DNA of 64,000 nucleotides from Neorhizobium huautlense (GTDB lineage: Bacteria; Pseudomonadota; Alphaproteobacteria; Rhizobiales; Rhizobiaceae). The translations under genes were made by a program, and so were the position numbers. Below are positions 8,101 through 16,357 of the stretch, piece by piece. The notes below the pieces were generated by a model that was not told where the DNA came from, made no database searches, and was given only the letters and a program-made list of their open reading frames with translations. The DNA lies in the NCBI RefSeq assembly GCF_002968575.1, contig NZ_PVBM01000001.1, forward strand, positions 62,001 through 126,000, written 5' to 3'. Position 1 is the first letter of the stretch; the number at the start of each line of letters is the position of its first letter.

Positions 8101-11100
8101 CATCGCTGAGCACGTCCATCGCGGCGAGCGCCGGTATGCTGGAGATGACGCTCGAGACTCAGAACAGCGCGTTGAAGGACGCCATCGACACCGCCGGGCA
8201 ATCGCTGGAAGAGCGGCTGCGCGACAACGTCGGCACGTTGGCCGTTCGCCTTTCCGACGCCGCCGGCGAGATCGGTCGGTCGGCAGATGCCTTCTCCAAT
8301 CGTATCCGCCAGACTGTCGGCGGCGTTCAGGGGGCTCTCGAGGAGACCGGTAGCCGGATCGAATCGACGTTCGGCGGCCTTGAGGATCGCATCCGTGGCG
8401 AAGTGGTGAATGCCACCCAGCTTGTCAACGACGCCGGAAGCAATCTTTCGGCCGCGCTTGATAGCCGCACGGCGGAGCTGGAGCGCGTTGCCGTCGAGGC
8501 CACGGACCGGATCGCCGACACGATGGACGGACGCACCGCCCGTATCGAAGAGCGTCTCGGCACGATCGACCGCGCCCTGACGATCGGGCTCGATAATGTG
8601 ACCAAGACAATCGAAAGCAAGGCCGTCGGCCTCGCCTCGACGTTGCGCGAAGCCGTCAGCGCCGCGGCGCAAAGCATGGACAGCGAGGCCACACGCTCGG
8701 CGGAAGTGCTTGCCCGCGCAGGCGCCGAGTTCACGGAAGAATTGGCAAATCGCAACAGCGAATTTACCAAGGCGATCGAGGACCGCTCAATCCAGATCGT
8801 CGGGCGGATTTCCGAGACGCAGAACAGGCTGGCCGGCCAAGCTGCGACTGTCGCGCATGCCTTCTCCGAAGCCGGAAACGCGATCGTCAACAAGGTCGCC
8901 GAAGCCGATAGCCTCGTGAAGAAGCAGGTGACGGCGATCTCGGAGGCTCTGGACGATGCCCAGAAGGCGCTTGGCGAACGCGGCAACGATATCCGCACCA
9001 CGCTCACGGAAACGGCAGACCAGCTTGACAATGCCATGGACGCCGTCGACCGCGCGCTTGCGGCTCGCGGCGAGGCAATCCGTTCGGCGCTCGACAACCG
9101 TACTCGCGACCTGAACTCCATGCTCGCCAGCCGTTCGGCCGAACTCAGCCGCCTTCTCGACGAAAAGGCAAAACCGATGGTCGAGGAATATGCCGAGACC
9201 GGTCGCGCTGCAGTGGAGCAGATCACGGGCGCCGCCCAGCAGGGTGCAGAACGCCTTTCTGCGACGGCCGAGGAAACCGCCGCCCGGATCCGTAGCGAGA
9301 ATTCCGCCCTCATCGACGCCATCGCCACCCGAACCAACGATACCCTGGCGGCCATCACCCAGCGCACTGAAAATGCCGCCGGCACCATGCGCTATGTTGA
9401 GCAGGGATTGTCCGCGGCTGTGAACAGCCTCATCGACAAGCTCGCTGAAAGCAATTCCAGCATCAGCGCCATGGTTCAGCAGGCAGCGCAGGATATCGGC
9501 AGTACCACGGACGTCGCTGCTGAGCATCTCGCCGAGGCCGACCGCAAGCTCGGCGCAACGGCCAGCCGCTTCTCGCAATCGGCGGGCCATGTTGCAGATA
9601 TTGTGTCCGGCTCGACTCGCATGCTCGAAACCAACATCGAGAGGATGTCCGAAGTCTTTGGTCAGACTCTTGAGCAAGTCGGAGGTATCGTCGGCCGCTT
9701 CGATGAACATTCCAGAGTGCTGTCTGAGGCATCTGACCTCCTCGGTGCTGCGCAGTCTAACCTCGCCAGCACCCTGGATGAACGTCAGAATGCGCTCCGC
9801 AGCCTGGCAGGCGGCCTGCTCAAGCGCTCGGAAGAAATCGAAGGGACGATGCGCAACCTCACAGGCCTTGTGGACAGCGCTTTCGAAAAGGCCGAGGAAC
9901 GCTCCCTGCAGGTCGGCTCGCGACTGCGTGAAAGCCTGCATGCCTCCTTCGCCGACATCGGCCGCACGCTCGGTGAAACCCAGCATCGCGCCGAAGTAAC
10001 GGCCGACGCGATGCGGGAAGCCCTAGTCAATGCCGGTGGCGACGCCACCCGTGCCATCGAGTCGACCCTGTCGGATGCCGAGAAAAGAACGCGCGACCTT
10101 TCCGAACGGATGCGCGGAAGTATCTCTGCGTCCCTCACCGACGTCGAGCGGCTTCTGTCGGATGCCACTGACCGGTCCGGCAGTGCCGCAGAACAACTTC
10201 GCGAGACGCTGCGCCAGTCGGTCGAGGAAGCCATCAATCGCTTCTCCGGCGCAACCGATGAAATCCGGCGTTCGGCCCAGGACATCCGGCGCGAGCTGGA
10301 TACGACCCGCTCGGAACTCAAGCGCGGTGCCTTCGATCTTCCGGAAGAGGCCAAAGAAAGCGCTGCCGCAATGCGTCGTGCGGTCGCCGAACAGATCAAG
10401 GCCCTCCAGGACATTTCTGCCCTGGTTGGACGCTCGACGCAGAATTTCGAAGTTTCGGAGGCTTCCGCCAGCCGTCCGGCTCCGGCACCTGCTCGTCCCC
10501 AGCCTGCCGCTCCTGCGCCTGTCCCGCCGCAGCCCGCTCCGCCTGCTCCTCGCAGCGATACATATGGCGCAAGCTCGCTGCGAGGCGCGCTTCCGCTTGA
10601 TCGGCCTGCCCAGACGCCGGCTTCACGCGCGCCTGAACCGGCCCCCCGCGGCGGCAATGCCAGCGATGACGGCTGGATCAGCAATCTGCTCCGCGGCGCA
10701 TCGCGCGATGAACTGGGTGAATCTCCGGTACCACGCCAGCAGCAGCCGGTGCGCGCGGCCGAACCTGCGCCGGCACCCCGCAGCAATGGAGACAATCGCA
10801 ATCCTCGCCACATGGTCGAGTCGCTGAATTCGCTCTCCGTGGACATTGCCAGGGCGATCGATCACGACGCATCGGTCGACCTGTGGCGCCGCTACCAGCG
10901 CGGCGAACGCGATGTCTTTACTCGCCGTCTCTATACGCTGAAAGGTCAGCAGACGTTCGATGAAATCAAGCGCAAGTACGAGCGGGAGCCGGAATTCCGT
11001 ACCGCTGTCGACCGCTACATCGCGGACTTCGAAAAGCTGCTCGCCGATGTCGCCCGCACTGACCGCGACAAGACTGTCACCCAGAGTTACCTCACATCGG

Positions 11101-11153
11101 ATACGGGCAAGGTCTATACGATGCTCGCCCATGCCGCTGGCCGGTTCAACTGA
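5133..11153 (+). CDS. gpr: giant coiled-coil Growth Pole Ring (GPR / RgsE) like protein
   Basis: From the ATG at 5133 the product is about 2006 residues, close to the size of Agrobacterium GPR (over 2000). GPR and its Sinorhizobium counterpart RgsE form a ring at the growing pole and are needed for polar growth and rod shape. Visible parts: a disordered N-terminus (1-105), two membrane segments (about 107-128 and 138-169), a very long helical region (about 170-1780), a Pro/Ala-rich linker (about 1782-1890) and a conserved C-terminal domain (about 1893-2006; LWRRYQRGERDVFTRRLY). The helical part has 11-residue periodicity, with near-identical tandem copies (SRTAEIQDVLG, residues about 569-623) and a 66-residue duplication (709-774 and 775-840), as expected for an apolipoprotein A1/A4/E-type domain. 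The next gene faces it. Confidence 0.82.
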   Translation: MAKKTSSESIDETAFQALEEALKINFNDESPRSRSAPHASETRVSDTPKQRPSSPQHQEEPAESFRSAVSEAAAKSPTFQPANDAGRRSASAILRTLEGGAMRSAIRNAVIISLLWAVAGIGLGQVIYGNQLWEITSVAGVLAAPGIVALAVGILIPIMLFFAFAIMMARAQDLRNAARSMAEVALRLSEPETIASERIMSVGQAVRREVSAMNEGIERTIARATELETLVHSEVNALERSFTDNELRVRGLVHELGTERDAIVNHAERIRSSIVGAHDQLKEELSLATEEISIRLATSGEAFASMIDTRAAALMEKSDAAGEALGTLLTTKAENLLQTLNSSGFALAHEFDERMDQLTSVLSTRGQALLTEFETRASSLDANTEKLNAALADRTRQLNETLLARTREITEGLSSSERTLTGSLDEILSSLNSSLEEKGSSFRQSLQTTVEDVVMDLDMRSSFFEERLQATVGHLSTTFDDSVSQFTSAFDQRAGSLDSKLMDSLARINETVASGSESIENILSSSIERISSSLTDQSFALATTLGTGQEVLDSMLESRSRELSDALSARSSEIQDALGSRAAEIQDVLGSRTAEIQDVLGSRTAEIQEVLASRTSELQQGLTGAHRQIESTLTDGNSALLNTLTENQTKFEQGLAIRSGAIIAALSGSHDHLTEVLSQKTAAIDALMSNAPERLAGMFDEKADHIARALSESEQRLSGDLGRHASQMQASLETNRERISEILEDKSMEIATSFALGEDRLTGMLDEKSEAIARALSETEQRMSGDLGRRTFEIHEALNTNRDKLAELLDDKSMEIATSFALGEDRLSGMLDAKASALVNVLSDADSRIEQSFAARAEAIHNAYADNQLNLDLSLENRTAELSRILESGGERLEQAVGNASNRIESALTDGTGRFEAGLAGGLERMETVMSSTQERIAATIGLGHQQLETTLSSGHDQMRETLEERTGLLANTLGDARNQIGDLMQDQATSLSTSIAASAGMLEMTLETQNSALKDAIDTAGQSLEERLRDNVGTLAVRLSDAAGEIGRSADAFSNRIRQTVGGVQGALEETGSRIESTFGGLEDRIRGEVVNATQLVNDAGSNLSAALDSRTAELERVAVEATDRIADTMDGRTARIEERLGTIDRALTIGLDNVTKTIESKAVGLASTLREAVSAAAQSMDSEATRSAEVLARAGAEFTEELANRNSEFTKAIEDRSIQIVGRISETQNRLAGQAATVAHAFSEAGNAIVNKVAEADSLVKKQVTAISEALDDAQKALGERGNDIRTTLTETADQLDNAMDAVDRALAARGEAIRSALDNRTRDLNSMLASRSAELSRLLDEKAKPMVEEYAETGRAAVEQITGAAQQGAERLSATAEETAARIRSENSALIDAIATRTNDTLAAITQRTENAAGTMRYVEQGLSAAVNSLIDKLAESNSSISAMVQQAAQDIGSTTDVAAEHLAEADRKLGATASRFSQSAGHVADIVSGSTRMLETNIERMSEVFGQTLEQVGGIVGRFDEHSRVLSEASDLLGAAQSNLASTLDERQNALRSLAGGLLKRSEEIEGTMRNLTGLVDSAFEKAEERSLQVGSRLRESLHASFADIGRTLGETQHRAEVTADAMREALVNAGGDATRAIESTLSDAEKRTRDLSERMRGSISASLTDVERLLSDATDRSGSAAEQLRETLRQSVEEAINRFSGATDEIRRSAQDIRRELDTTRSELKRGAFDLPEEAKESAAAMRRAVAEQIKALQDISALVGRSTQNFEVSEASASRPAPAPARPQPAAPAPVPPQPAPPAPRSDTYGASSLRGALPLDRPAQTPASRAPEPAPRGGNASDDGWISNLLRGASRDELGESPVPRQQQPVRAAEPAPAPRSNGDNRNPRHMVESLNSLSVDIARAIDHDASVDLWRRYQRGERDVFTRRLYTLKGQQTFDEIKRKYEREPEFRTAVDRYIADFEKLLADVARTDRDKTVTQSYLTSDTGKVYTMLAHAAGRFN

Positions 11154-11172
11154 AGGCAACGACAATAGACAG

Positions 11173-11207
11173 ACTAAAAAGGCCGCCTCAAAGACGACCT
11201 TTTTAGT
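11173..11207. terminator. bidirectional terminator after gpr
   Basis: ACTAAAAAGG (11173-11182) pairs perfectly with CCTTTTTAGT (11198-11207). The A-rich and T-rich flanks allow it to serve gpr on the plus strand and the lipid-transport operon on the minus strand. Confidence 0.75.
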
Positions 11208-11246
11208 TGCGGATTTGGCTGCTGCCCCAGGCGGTGAAACGACGCC

Positions 11247-11861
11247 CTATATCGACTTGAGCGCCCAGTCGACAATCTCCGCCCCAACCTTGGCAAAAGC
11301 CTTGTCGAGCGCTTCGATAAAATGACGGTTCTCGGAGCCGGAGACTGGCGAGGTGGCTTTGAAGACGCTCTGGCCGCGCACAGTGCCGTTGCGGTCGTTC
11401 AGCAGCTTTGCCGAAATTTCGACAACGGCGACCCGGGGACTGCCGGCGCTTACTTCAAAGGCCCGGATGTCGGTCACCACCTGATAGTCGATGGCGAGGC
11501 CCTGCCCCGGTTTACCGACGCCACCGAGACGACCGGAGTTTTCGAACGCTTCGACGAGTTTTGACTGAACGAGAGCCGGCAGGCGATCTCCCCATCGGGA
11601 GTTGGCAAGATACTGGATTTCCGACGGGGAAACGCGAACCACCACCTGCTCGCTGTTCAAAAGCTTGACGGCCGTCGGCTCGGGTATCAGGATCTGCCGG
11701 TTGCGTGCCGAAGGCCCCTGGCCTGCTGGGGTGATTGACAGATCGAACGTATCGTTGTTCGCGCTGCTGCCACAGCCGGTGACAAGCGCCGCCACCAGTG
11801 GCAGCGCGACGAGGAGCGGGCGGCGGTTTGCGCGTCGCGTTAATAACTCCGTACCAGTCAT
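11247..11861 (-). CDS. ABC-type transport auxiliary lipoprotein of an MCE system
   Basis: The ATG at 11861 is preferred over the frame's first ATG (11915) because the signal peptide then starts correctly. The product is 204 residues with a lipoprotein signal whose lipobox ends in ALVTGC near residue 31. The rest matches the PqiC/DUF330 family (COG3218, ABC-type transport auxiliary lipoprotein), outer-membrane lipoproteins that serve MCE lipid transporters. The motif LANSRWGDRLPALVQSKLVEAFE is characteristic of it and is described here by position (about residues 83-105). It is the last gene of the mlaE-mlaF-mlaD operon, so it likely completes the lipid path at the outer membrane. Confidence 0.85.
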   Translation of the reverse strand: MTGTELLTRRANRRPLLVALPLVAALVTGCGSSANNDTFDLSITPAGQGPSARNRQILIPEPTAVKLLNSEQVVVRVSPSEIQYLANSRWGDRLPALVQSKLVEAFENSGRLGGVGKPGQGLAIDYQVVTDIRAFEVSAGSPRVAVVEISAKLLNDRNGTVRGQSVFKATSPVSGSENRHFIEALDKAFAKVGAEIVDWALKSI

Positions 11862-11892
11862 CAAAATCCCAGTCTCCAAATGGCGTCCCGCG

Positions 11893-13263
11893 TCACCGGC
11901 GTGTCCTGCCGTCATACTGCTTCACTGTCTCCCCGCCGAAGATCAGCCTTTGCGGGTTCTGGTCGAAATTGTTGATTGTCTGGTCGAGCGACTGGACGGT
12001 GCGCCGGGCGTCGTTCACCAATGTCTGGATGTCCCTCAAACCGCTTGAGGAGAAGCGCGACAGATTGTCGGCAATCGGGCCGACTCGCGCGTTGATGTTG
12101 TCGGCCACGGTCCGGAAGGATTCGAGCGTCCGGCGCGCTTCGGCAAAAAGCCCCTGCGAATCGTCGCTGGAGACGAGGCCATCGACTTTGGCGAGAATGC
12201 CGTCGACGCGGCTGGATGCCTCATTCAGCTTTCTGGCCAGTTCGGTGAAGTCGCCAACCGCGCGATCGATGTCTTCCCTGCGATTGGCGAAGCTGTCGAC
12301 CACGTCGCGCGCCGAACTAATCGTCTGCCGGGCGTCTTCCGACGCGGCCGTTATATTGCCGATAGTTGTTTTCACCTGCTCCGGACTAACCGAACTCATC
12401 ACCGTATCGACACGCCGCAATACGCTCTGGGCCTGGGTTCCTGCCTGTTCGAAATTTGCCGCCGCGTTCCTGACGTTGGCGACGAGATCGCCAAAATTGT
12501 CGGAAGCGTTCGCGATATTTCGGGTGGCTCGTTCGGTATTGGCCACGACCGCGTTGATCTTCTCGGCATCGATCGCGCTCACCAGCCGCTCGGCGGCCTG
12601 AAGGGTCGAATTCAATGTGCCGGAGACGCGATCAATCGTCGTAGACAGCGTGGACAAGCTGTTCAGGAACTTGTCGATGCTGTCGGAATTTTGAGCCAGA
12701 GCCCCGGTGAAGGTTTCGACGTTGCGAATGGTTTGAGTGAGCGGCCCGCGCGCATCCGCGACGAATCCTTGGATATCGCTGATCGCCGCGTCGGCTCGGT
12801 CGAGGATCTTGTCGGCAGTGGCGAGCAGGTTCGTGACGCTCGACTGCTCGGCGATCAGAACGGCCGGTCGACCGGTCTCCAACGACTTCTGGAGGATGTT
12901 CTCTTCGCCCTTCGCGCCACCTGAAAGCTCGATATAAGCCGCTCCGGTCAACCCCTGCACTTCAAGAGCAGCTTGCGTGGATTGGTAGACCGGTGCATCC
13001 GCTCTTACCTCCGTGAACGCGATCGAGTAGCGCGGATCGTCTGGATCGATGGTGAGGTTACGGACCGAACCGACCGGAATACCGTTGAAACGGACCGGTG
13101 AGCCGACGGAAAGGCCGTTCGCCGATCCGGGGATGCGGATGGCGAGCTCAGCCGTAGGTCCACCACGACCGGATTGCGCCATCCAGTAGACGAAACCAAA
13201 GGCGGCGGCGATCACCAGCAGCGTGAAGAAACCGACAAGGGCGTAATTGGCTCTGGTTTCCAT
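11893..13263 (-). CDS. mlaD: MCE (MlaD-like) lipid-binding membrane protein
   Basis: The 456-residue product has an N-terminal anchor (residues 8-28, VGFFTLLVIAAAFGFVYWMA) and a MCE domain at about 38-115 (GLSVGSPVRFNGIPVGSVRNL and the VQGLTGAAYIELSGG segment). A long helical C-terminal part (about 150-420) has regularly spaced Ser/Thr/Asn and hydrophobic residues, which in MCE proteins forms a tube or needle across the periplasm. It is longer than E. coli MlaD (about 180 residues), resembling the longer MCE proteins of alphaproteobacteria. It lies 8 bases after the ATPase gene. The direction of lipid transport cannot be deduced. Confidence 0.92.
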   Translation of the reverse strand: METRANYALVGFFTLLVIAAAFGFVYWMAQSGRGGPTAELAIRIPGSANGLSVGSPVRFNGIPVGSVRNLTIDPDDPRYSIAFTEVRADAPVYQSTQAALEVQGLTGAAYIELSGGAKGEENILQKSLETGRPAVLIAEQSSVTNLLATADKILDRADAAISDIQGFVADARGPLTQTIRNVETFTGALAQNSDSIDKFLNSLSTLSTTIDRVSGTLNSTLQAAERLVSAIDAEKINAVVANTERATRNIANASDNFGDLVANVRNAAANFEQAGTQAQSVLRRVDTVMSSVSPEQVKTTIGNITAASEDARQTISSARDVVDSFANRREDIDRAVGDFTELARKLNEASSRVDGILAKVDGLVSSDDSQGLFAEARRTLESFRTVADNINARVGPIADNLSRFSSSGLRDIQTLVNDARRTVQSLDQTINNFDQNPQRLIFGGETVKQYDGRTRR

Positions 13264-13271
13264 GGATTAGT

Positions 13272-14120
13272 TCACTTCTCTACTTCCGCAGCCGGCTGCT
13301 TTTCTTGAATTACGACAGACCGCGCCCGCTTTCCGCGGAAATACGACTGAACCCATGGATCGTCATGAGCAAACATATCTTCAAGAGTACCTTCCACCAA
13401 TACCCGTTTCTGACCAAGCACGGCAATACGGTCACAGACCGAAAAAAGGCTGTCGAGGTCGTGTGTTACCATATAAACCGTCAGCCCGAGAGTGTCGCGC
13501 AGCTTGGCAATCAGCGCATCGAAATCGGCTGCCCCTATGGGATCGAGACCCGACGTTGGCTCGTCCAGGAATACAAGATCCGGGTCCAACGCAAGCGCGC
13601 GGGCCAGGGCGGCACGCTTGATCATGCCGCCTGAAAGCTCCGATGGGTATTTGTTGGCGGCATCCGGCGGCAGACCCACCATCTCGATCTTCAGATAAGC
13701 CAACTCGTCCATCAAGGATTGTGGCAAGTCGAGATATTCGCGCATCGGAAGCTGGATGTTCTCCTTGACGGTCAGCGCCGAAAACAGTGCCCCGTGCTGG
13801 AACAGCACACCCAACCGCATGTCCACCTGCATGCGCTCCTCTTCCGAGGCGTTGTCATAGTCGATGCCGAGGATTTCGATCACGCCTGACCGGTGCGGCA
13901 AAAGGCCGAGAACCGTGCGCATAAGAACGGACTTGCCGGTGCCCGAAGCGCCCACGAAACCCAGAATTTCGCCGCGATAGACGTCAAGGTTCAAACGGTC
14001 GAGCACCACCTGATCACCAAAGCCGACAGTGACATCACGTACCGAAAGCACGACTTGGCCGCCGTTTGGCTTGTCCTTGCCGCTACCCTCTACCGCCTCT
14101 TCCAACCCCGCCCCCATCAA
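13272..14120 (-). CDS. mlaF: MlaF-like ABC transporter ATPase
   Basis: The 282-residue ATPase powers the MCE lipid transporter. It contains Walker A (GASGTGKS, about 57-64), the Q-loop region, the signature LSGGM (about 163-167, in SELSGGMIKRAALAR), Walker B (LVFLDEPTSGLD, about 182-193) and the switch His (VTHDLDS). The LSGGM signature and the following MIKRAALARA sequence are typical of the MlaF/Ttg2A subgroup. A C-terminal extension after the nucleotide-binding domain may touch the permease. It overlaps mlaE by 4 bases and precedes mlaD by 8, so the proteins are made together. Confidence 0.95.
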   Translation of the reverse strand: MMGAGLEEAVEGSGKDKPNGGQVVLSVRDVTVGFGDQVVLDRLNLDVYRGEILGFVGASGTGKSVLMRTVLGLLPHRSGVIEILGIDYDNASEEERMQVDMRLGVLFQHGALFSALTVKENIQLPMREYLDLPQSLMDELAYLKIEMVGLPPDAANKYPSELSGGMIKRAALARALALDPDLVFLDEPTSGLDPIGAADFDALIAKLRDTLGLTVYMVTHDLDSLFSVCDRIAVLGQKRVLVEGTLEDMFAHDDPWVQSYFRGKRARSVVIQEKQPAAEVEK

Positions 14121-15274
14121 AAATCGATTGCCGAATAGAAGATGGCGAAAAGCGCATCCATGAGGATGACGACGAAGATTGCTTTCACGACAGAGGTCGT
14201 GACGTGCTGCCCGAGGGATTCGGCGCTGCCGCCGACCTTCATGCCCTCCACGGCGGCAACGATACCGATCGCCAGTGCCATGAACGGCGCCTTGATCATT
14301 CCGGATGCAACGGACGTGTGGTCGATCGCCTCATGCAGACGTGACAGATATGTGTCGAAAGTGATGCCCGAATAAGCCCAGGCAACAACCGCCGCGCCGA
14401 AAAGGGCGGCAAAATTGGCGATGATGGTGAGGAGCGGCAATGCCACTGTAAGCGCCACGAGGCGCGGAAAGATCAGCACGCCCACCGGATTGAGGCCGAT
14501 GACGGTCAGCGCATCGATTTCCTCGCGCATCTTCATCGAACCGATCTCCGCGGTAATCGCGCTGCCCGAGCGGCCGGCGATCATGATCGCCGTGAGGAGA
14601 ACCCCGATCTCGCGAAGCTGAAGTATGCCGACAAGGTCGACCACGAAGATTTCCGCGCCGAAGTACCGGAGCTGAAAAGCGCCCTGCTGTGCAATGATGG
14701 CGCCGATCAGGAACGACATCAGCACGATGATCGGCACGGCCCGCACGCCCATCCGGTCGATATGGGTGACCACTGACGCCGGCGAAACCCCGGCCCCTCG
14801 GCCGAACTTCATCTGCGCGCCGCGGACCGCCGAACCGAGAATGTGCATGGCAGCGTAAAAATCGCCGCCGAGCCCCACCATGATCTTGCCGCTCGGAGCA
14901 AATATACGCTCGAAAAGCGTGCCTTTCTTTCCATTCTCGGCAGAAGGCGCCGGCGCTTTTTCCGGCAATGCGCTGATCAGCTCGCGGATCGGTCCTTCGC
15001 CCCCGGTAAGCACCGCGTCGCGGCCCTGTTCGACCTTGGACGTCATCAGCCGTCGAATCAGCCACGCTCCAGCCGTATCGACGCCGCCGACGCCGTTGAG
15101 ATCGATCTCCAGCCTGCCCTGGCCCTGGGCGCGTTCCAGCCGATCAAGATCCTTCAGGATCGGAGAAATTGTCGACCCCCGCCAGTCGCCCGCCAAAAGA
15201 TAACGTTCGCCGCCTGGCAGATCTTCGGCCTTGATTTCGGCTGCCTTGGACGTCACGGCTTCTTTCGCAGTCAC
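14117..15274 (-). CDS. mlaE: MlaE-like permease with N-terminal STAS-like domain
   Basis: The 385-residue product joins two domains. Residues about 25-110 resemble a STAS domain (LEIDLNGVGGVDTAGAWLI), which in E. coli is the separate protein MlaB. Residues about 130-380 form the MlaE/YrbE permease, with the conserved block in LLTAIMIAGRSGSAITAEIG near 235-255 and several membrane helices. The fusion is common in alphaproteobacteria and explains why no mlaB is seen. It is first in the operon; the divergent dgcA-like gene begins 87 bases away. No mlaC or mlaA is in the window. Confidence 0.93.
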   Translation of the reverse strand: MTAKEAVTSKAAEIKAEDLPGGERYLLAGDWRGSTISPILKDLDRLERAQGQGRLEIDLNGVGGVDTAGAWLIRRLMTSKVEQGRDAVLTGGEGPIRELISALPEKAPAPSAENGKKGTLFERIFAPSGKIMVGLGGDFYAAMHILGSAVRGAQMKFGRGAGVSPASVVTHIDRMGVRAVPIIVLMSFLIGAIIAQQGAFQLRYFGAEIFVVDLVGILQLREIGVLLTAIMIAGRSGSAITAEIGSMKMREEIDALTVIGLNPVGVLIFPRLVALTVALPLLTIIANFAALFGAAVVAWAYSGITFDTYLSRLHEAIDHTSVASGMIKAPFMALAIGIVAAVEGMKVGGSAESLGQHVTTSVVKAIFVVILMDALFAIFYSAIDF

Positions 15275-15361
15275 TGGTCATTTGAGGTTTCAATACGATA
15301 CGGTTGATCGCATTTTCAGGATCAGCAATAAAGCGGCCTCACAGGTATTTGCGTCAAAAGG

Positions 15362-16357
15362 ATGCGTAAAACCATGCGCCGTCACCTCGAAGCCACAATA
15401 GAAACCTTTCCGATCGCCGGCTTATTCACGATTTCGCGCGGCTCGAAAACTGAAGCCGAAGTCATTACCTGCACGATCCGCGAAGACGGTTTCTCCGGAC
15501 GCGGCGAATGCGTGCCCTATAAACGGTATGGCGAAAGCCTTGATGGCGTCCTTTCCGATATCCACTCGATCGCGGAGGCTGTCGACAGCGGCCTGACGCG
15601 CGAGGAATTGCAGACCCGGATGAAACCGGGGGCCGCACGGAATGCAGTCGATTGCGCGCTTTGGGATCTGGAGGCGAAGCGCGATGGCCTCCGGGTAGCA
15701 GACCTCATTGGCGCAGCCAGCCAGAAGCCTCTCGTTACGGCATTTACGCTTTCACTCGGCGAGCCCGCGGTTATGGCTGCCGATGCCCGCAGAAATGCTC
15801 AACGCCCGCTCCTCAAGATCAAGCTCGGTACCGAGGATGACGAATCACGGCTTCGCGCCGTTCGCGAAGCGGCTCCGAACGCACGCATCATCGTGGACGC
15901 AAACGAAGGATGGATGGAAGAAAATCTCTCGCACCACATGGCTGTCGCGGCGGAACTGAACGTGTCGCTCATCGAGCAACCTCTACCCGCCGGCAAGGAT
16001 GCGGCCCTGGCCAATATCCGGCGCTTGGTCTCGGTTTGCGCCGATGAAAGCGTGCACGCTACAAAAGATCTCGAAAGCCTTCGCGATCGCTATGATGCAG
16101 TCAATATCAAACTGGACAAGACCGGCGGCCTGACGGAAGCACTGGCCATGAAGGCCGAGGCTCAGCGACTTGGATTTTTGGTCATGCTCGGCTGTATGGT
16201 CGGCTCCTCGCTTGCGATGGCTCCGGCTGTTTTATTGGCGCAGGATGCCGATTACGCCGATCTCGACGGGCCATTGCTGCTTGCAAAGGATAGGCCGACC
16301 GGCCTGCGCTACGAGGGTTCGCTGGTTTATCCGCCAGACCCTGACCTCTGGGGTTGA
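15362..16357 (+). CDS. dgcA: dipeptide epimerase / N-acetyl-Glu racemase, enolase superfamily
   Basis: The 331-residue product (or 327 from the ATG at 15374) belongs to the muconate-lactonizing subgroup of the enolase superfamily. Catalytic Lys are visible in LLKIKLG (K-x-K, about residue 155) and NIKLDKTGG (about 240); the metal ligands are Asp in IIVDANEGW, Glu in LIEQPLPAG and Asp in VCADESVH. This pattern is that of L-Ala-D/L-Glu epimerases (E. coli YcjG), used in murein peptide recycling. In Rhizobiaceae a close relative, DgcA, is described as an N-acetyl-D-Glu racemase. The exact substrate cannot be read from sequence. Its 3' end overlaps the facing MFS gene by 31 bases. Confidence 0.88.
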   Translation: MRKTMRRHLEATIETFPIAGLFTISRGSKTEAEVITCTIREDGFSGRGECVPYKRYGESLDGVLSDIHSIAEAVDSGLTREELQTRMKPGAARNAVDCALWDLEAKRDGLRVADLIGAASQKPLVTAFTLSLGEPAVMAADARRNAQRPLLKIKLGTEDDESRLRAVREAAPNARIIVDANEGWMEENLSHHMAVAAELNVSLIEQPLPAGKDAALANIRRLVSVCADESVHATKDLESLRDRYDAVNIKLDKTGGLTEALAMKAEAQRLGFLVMLGCMVGSSLAMAPAVLLAQDADYADLDGPLLLAKDRPTGLRYEGSLVYPPDPDLWG

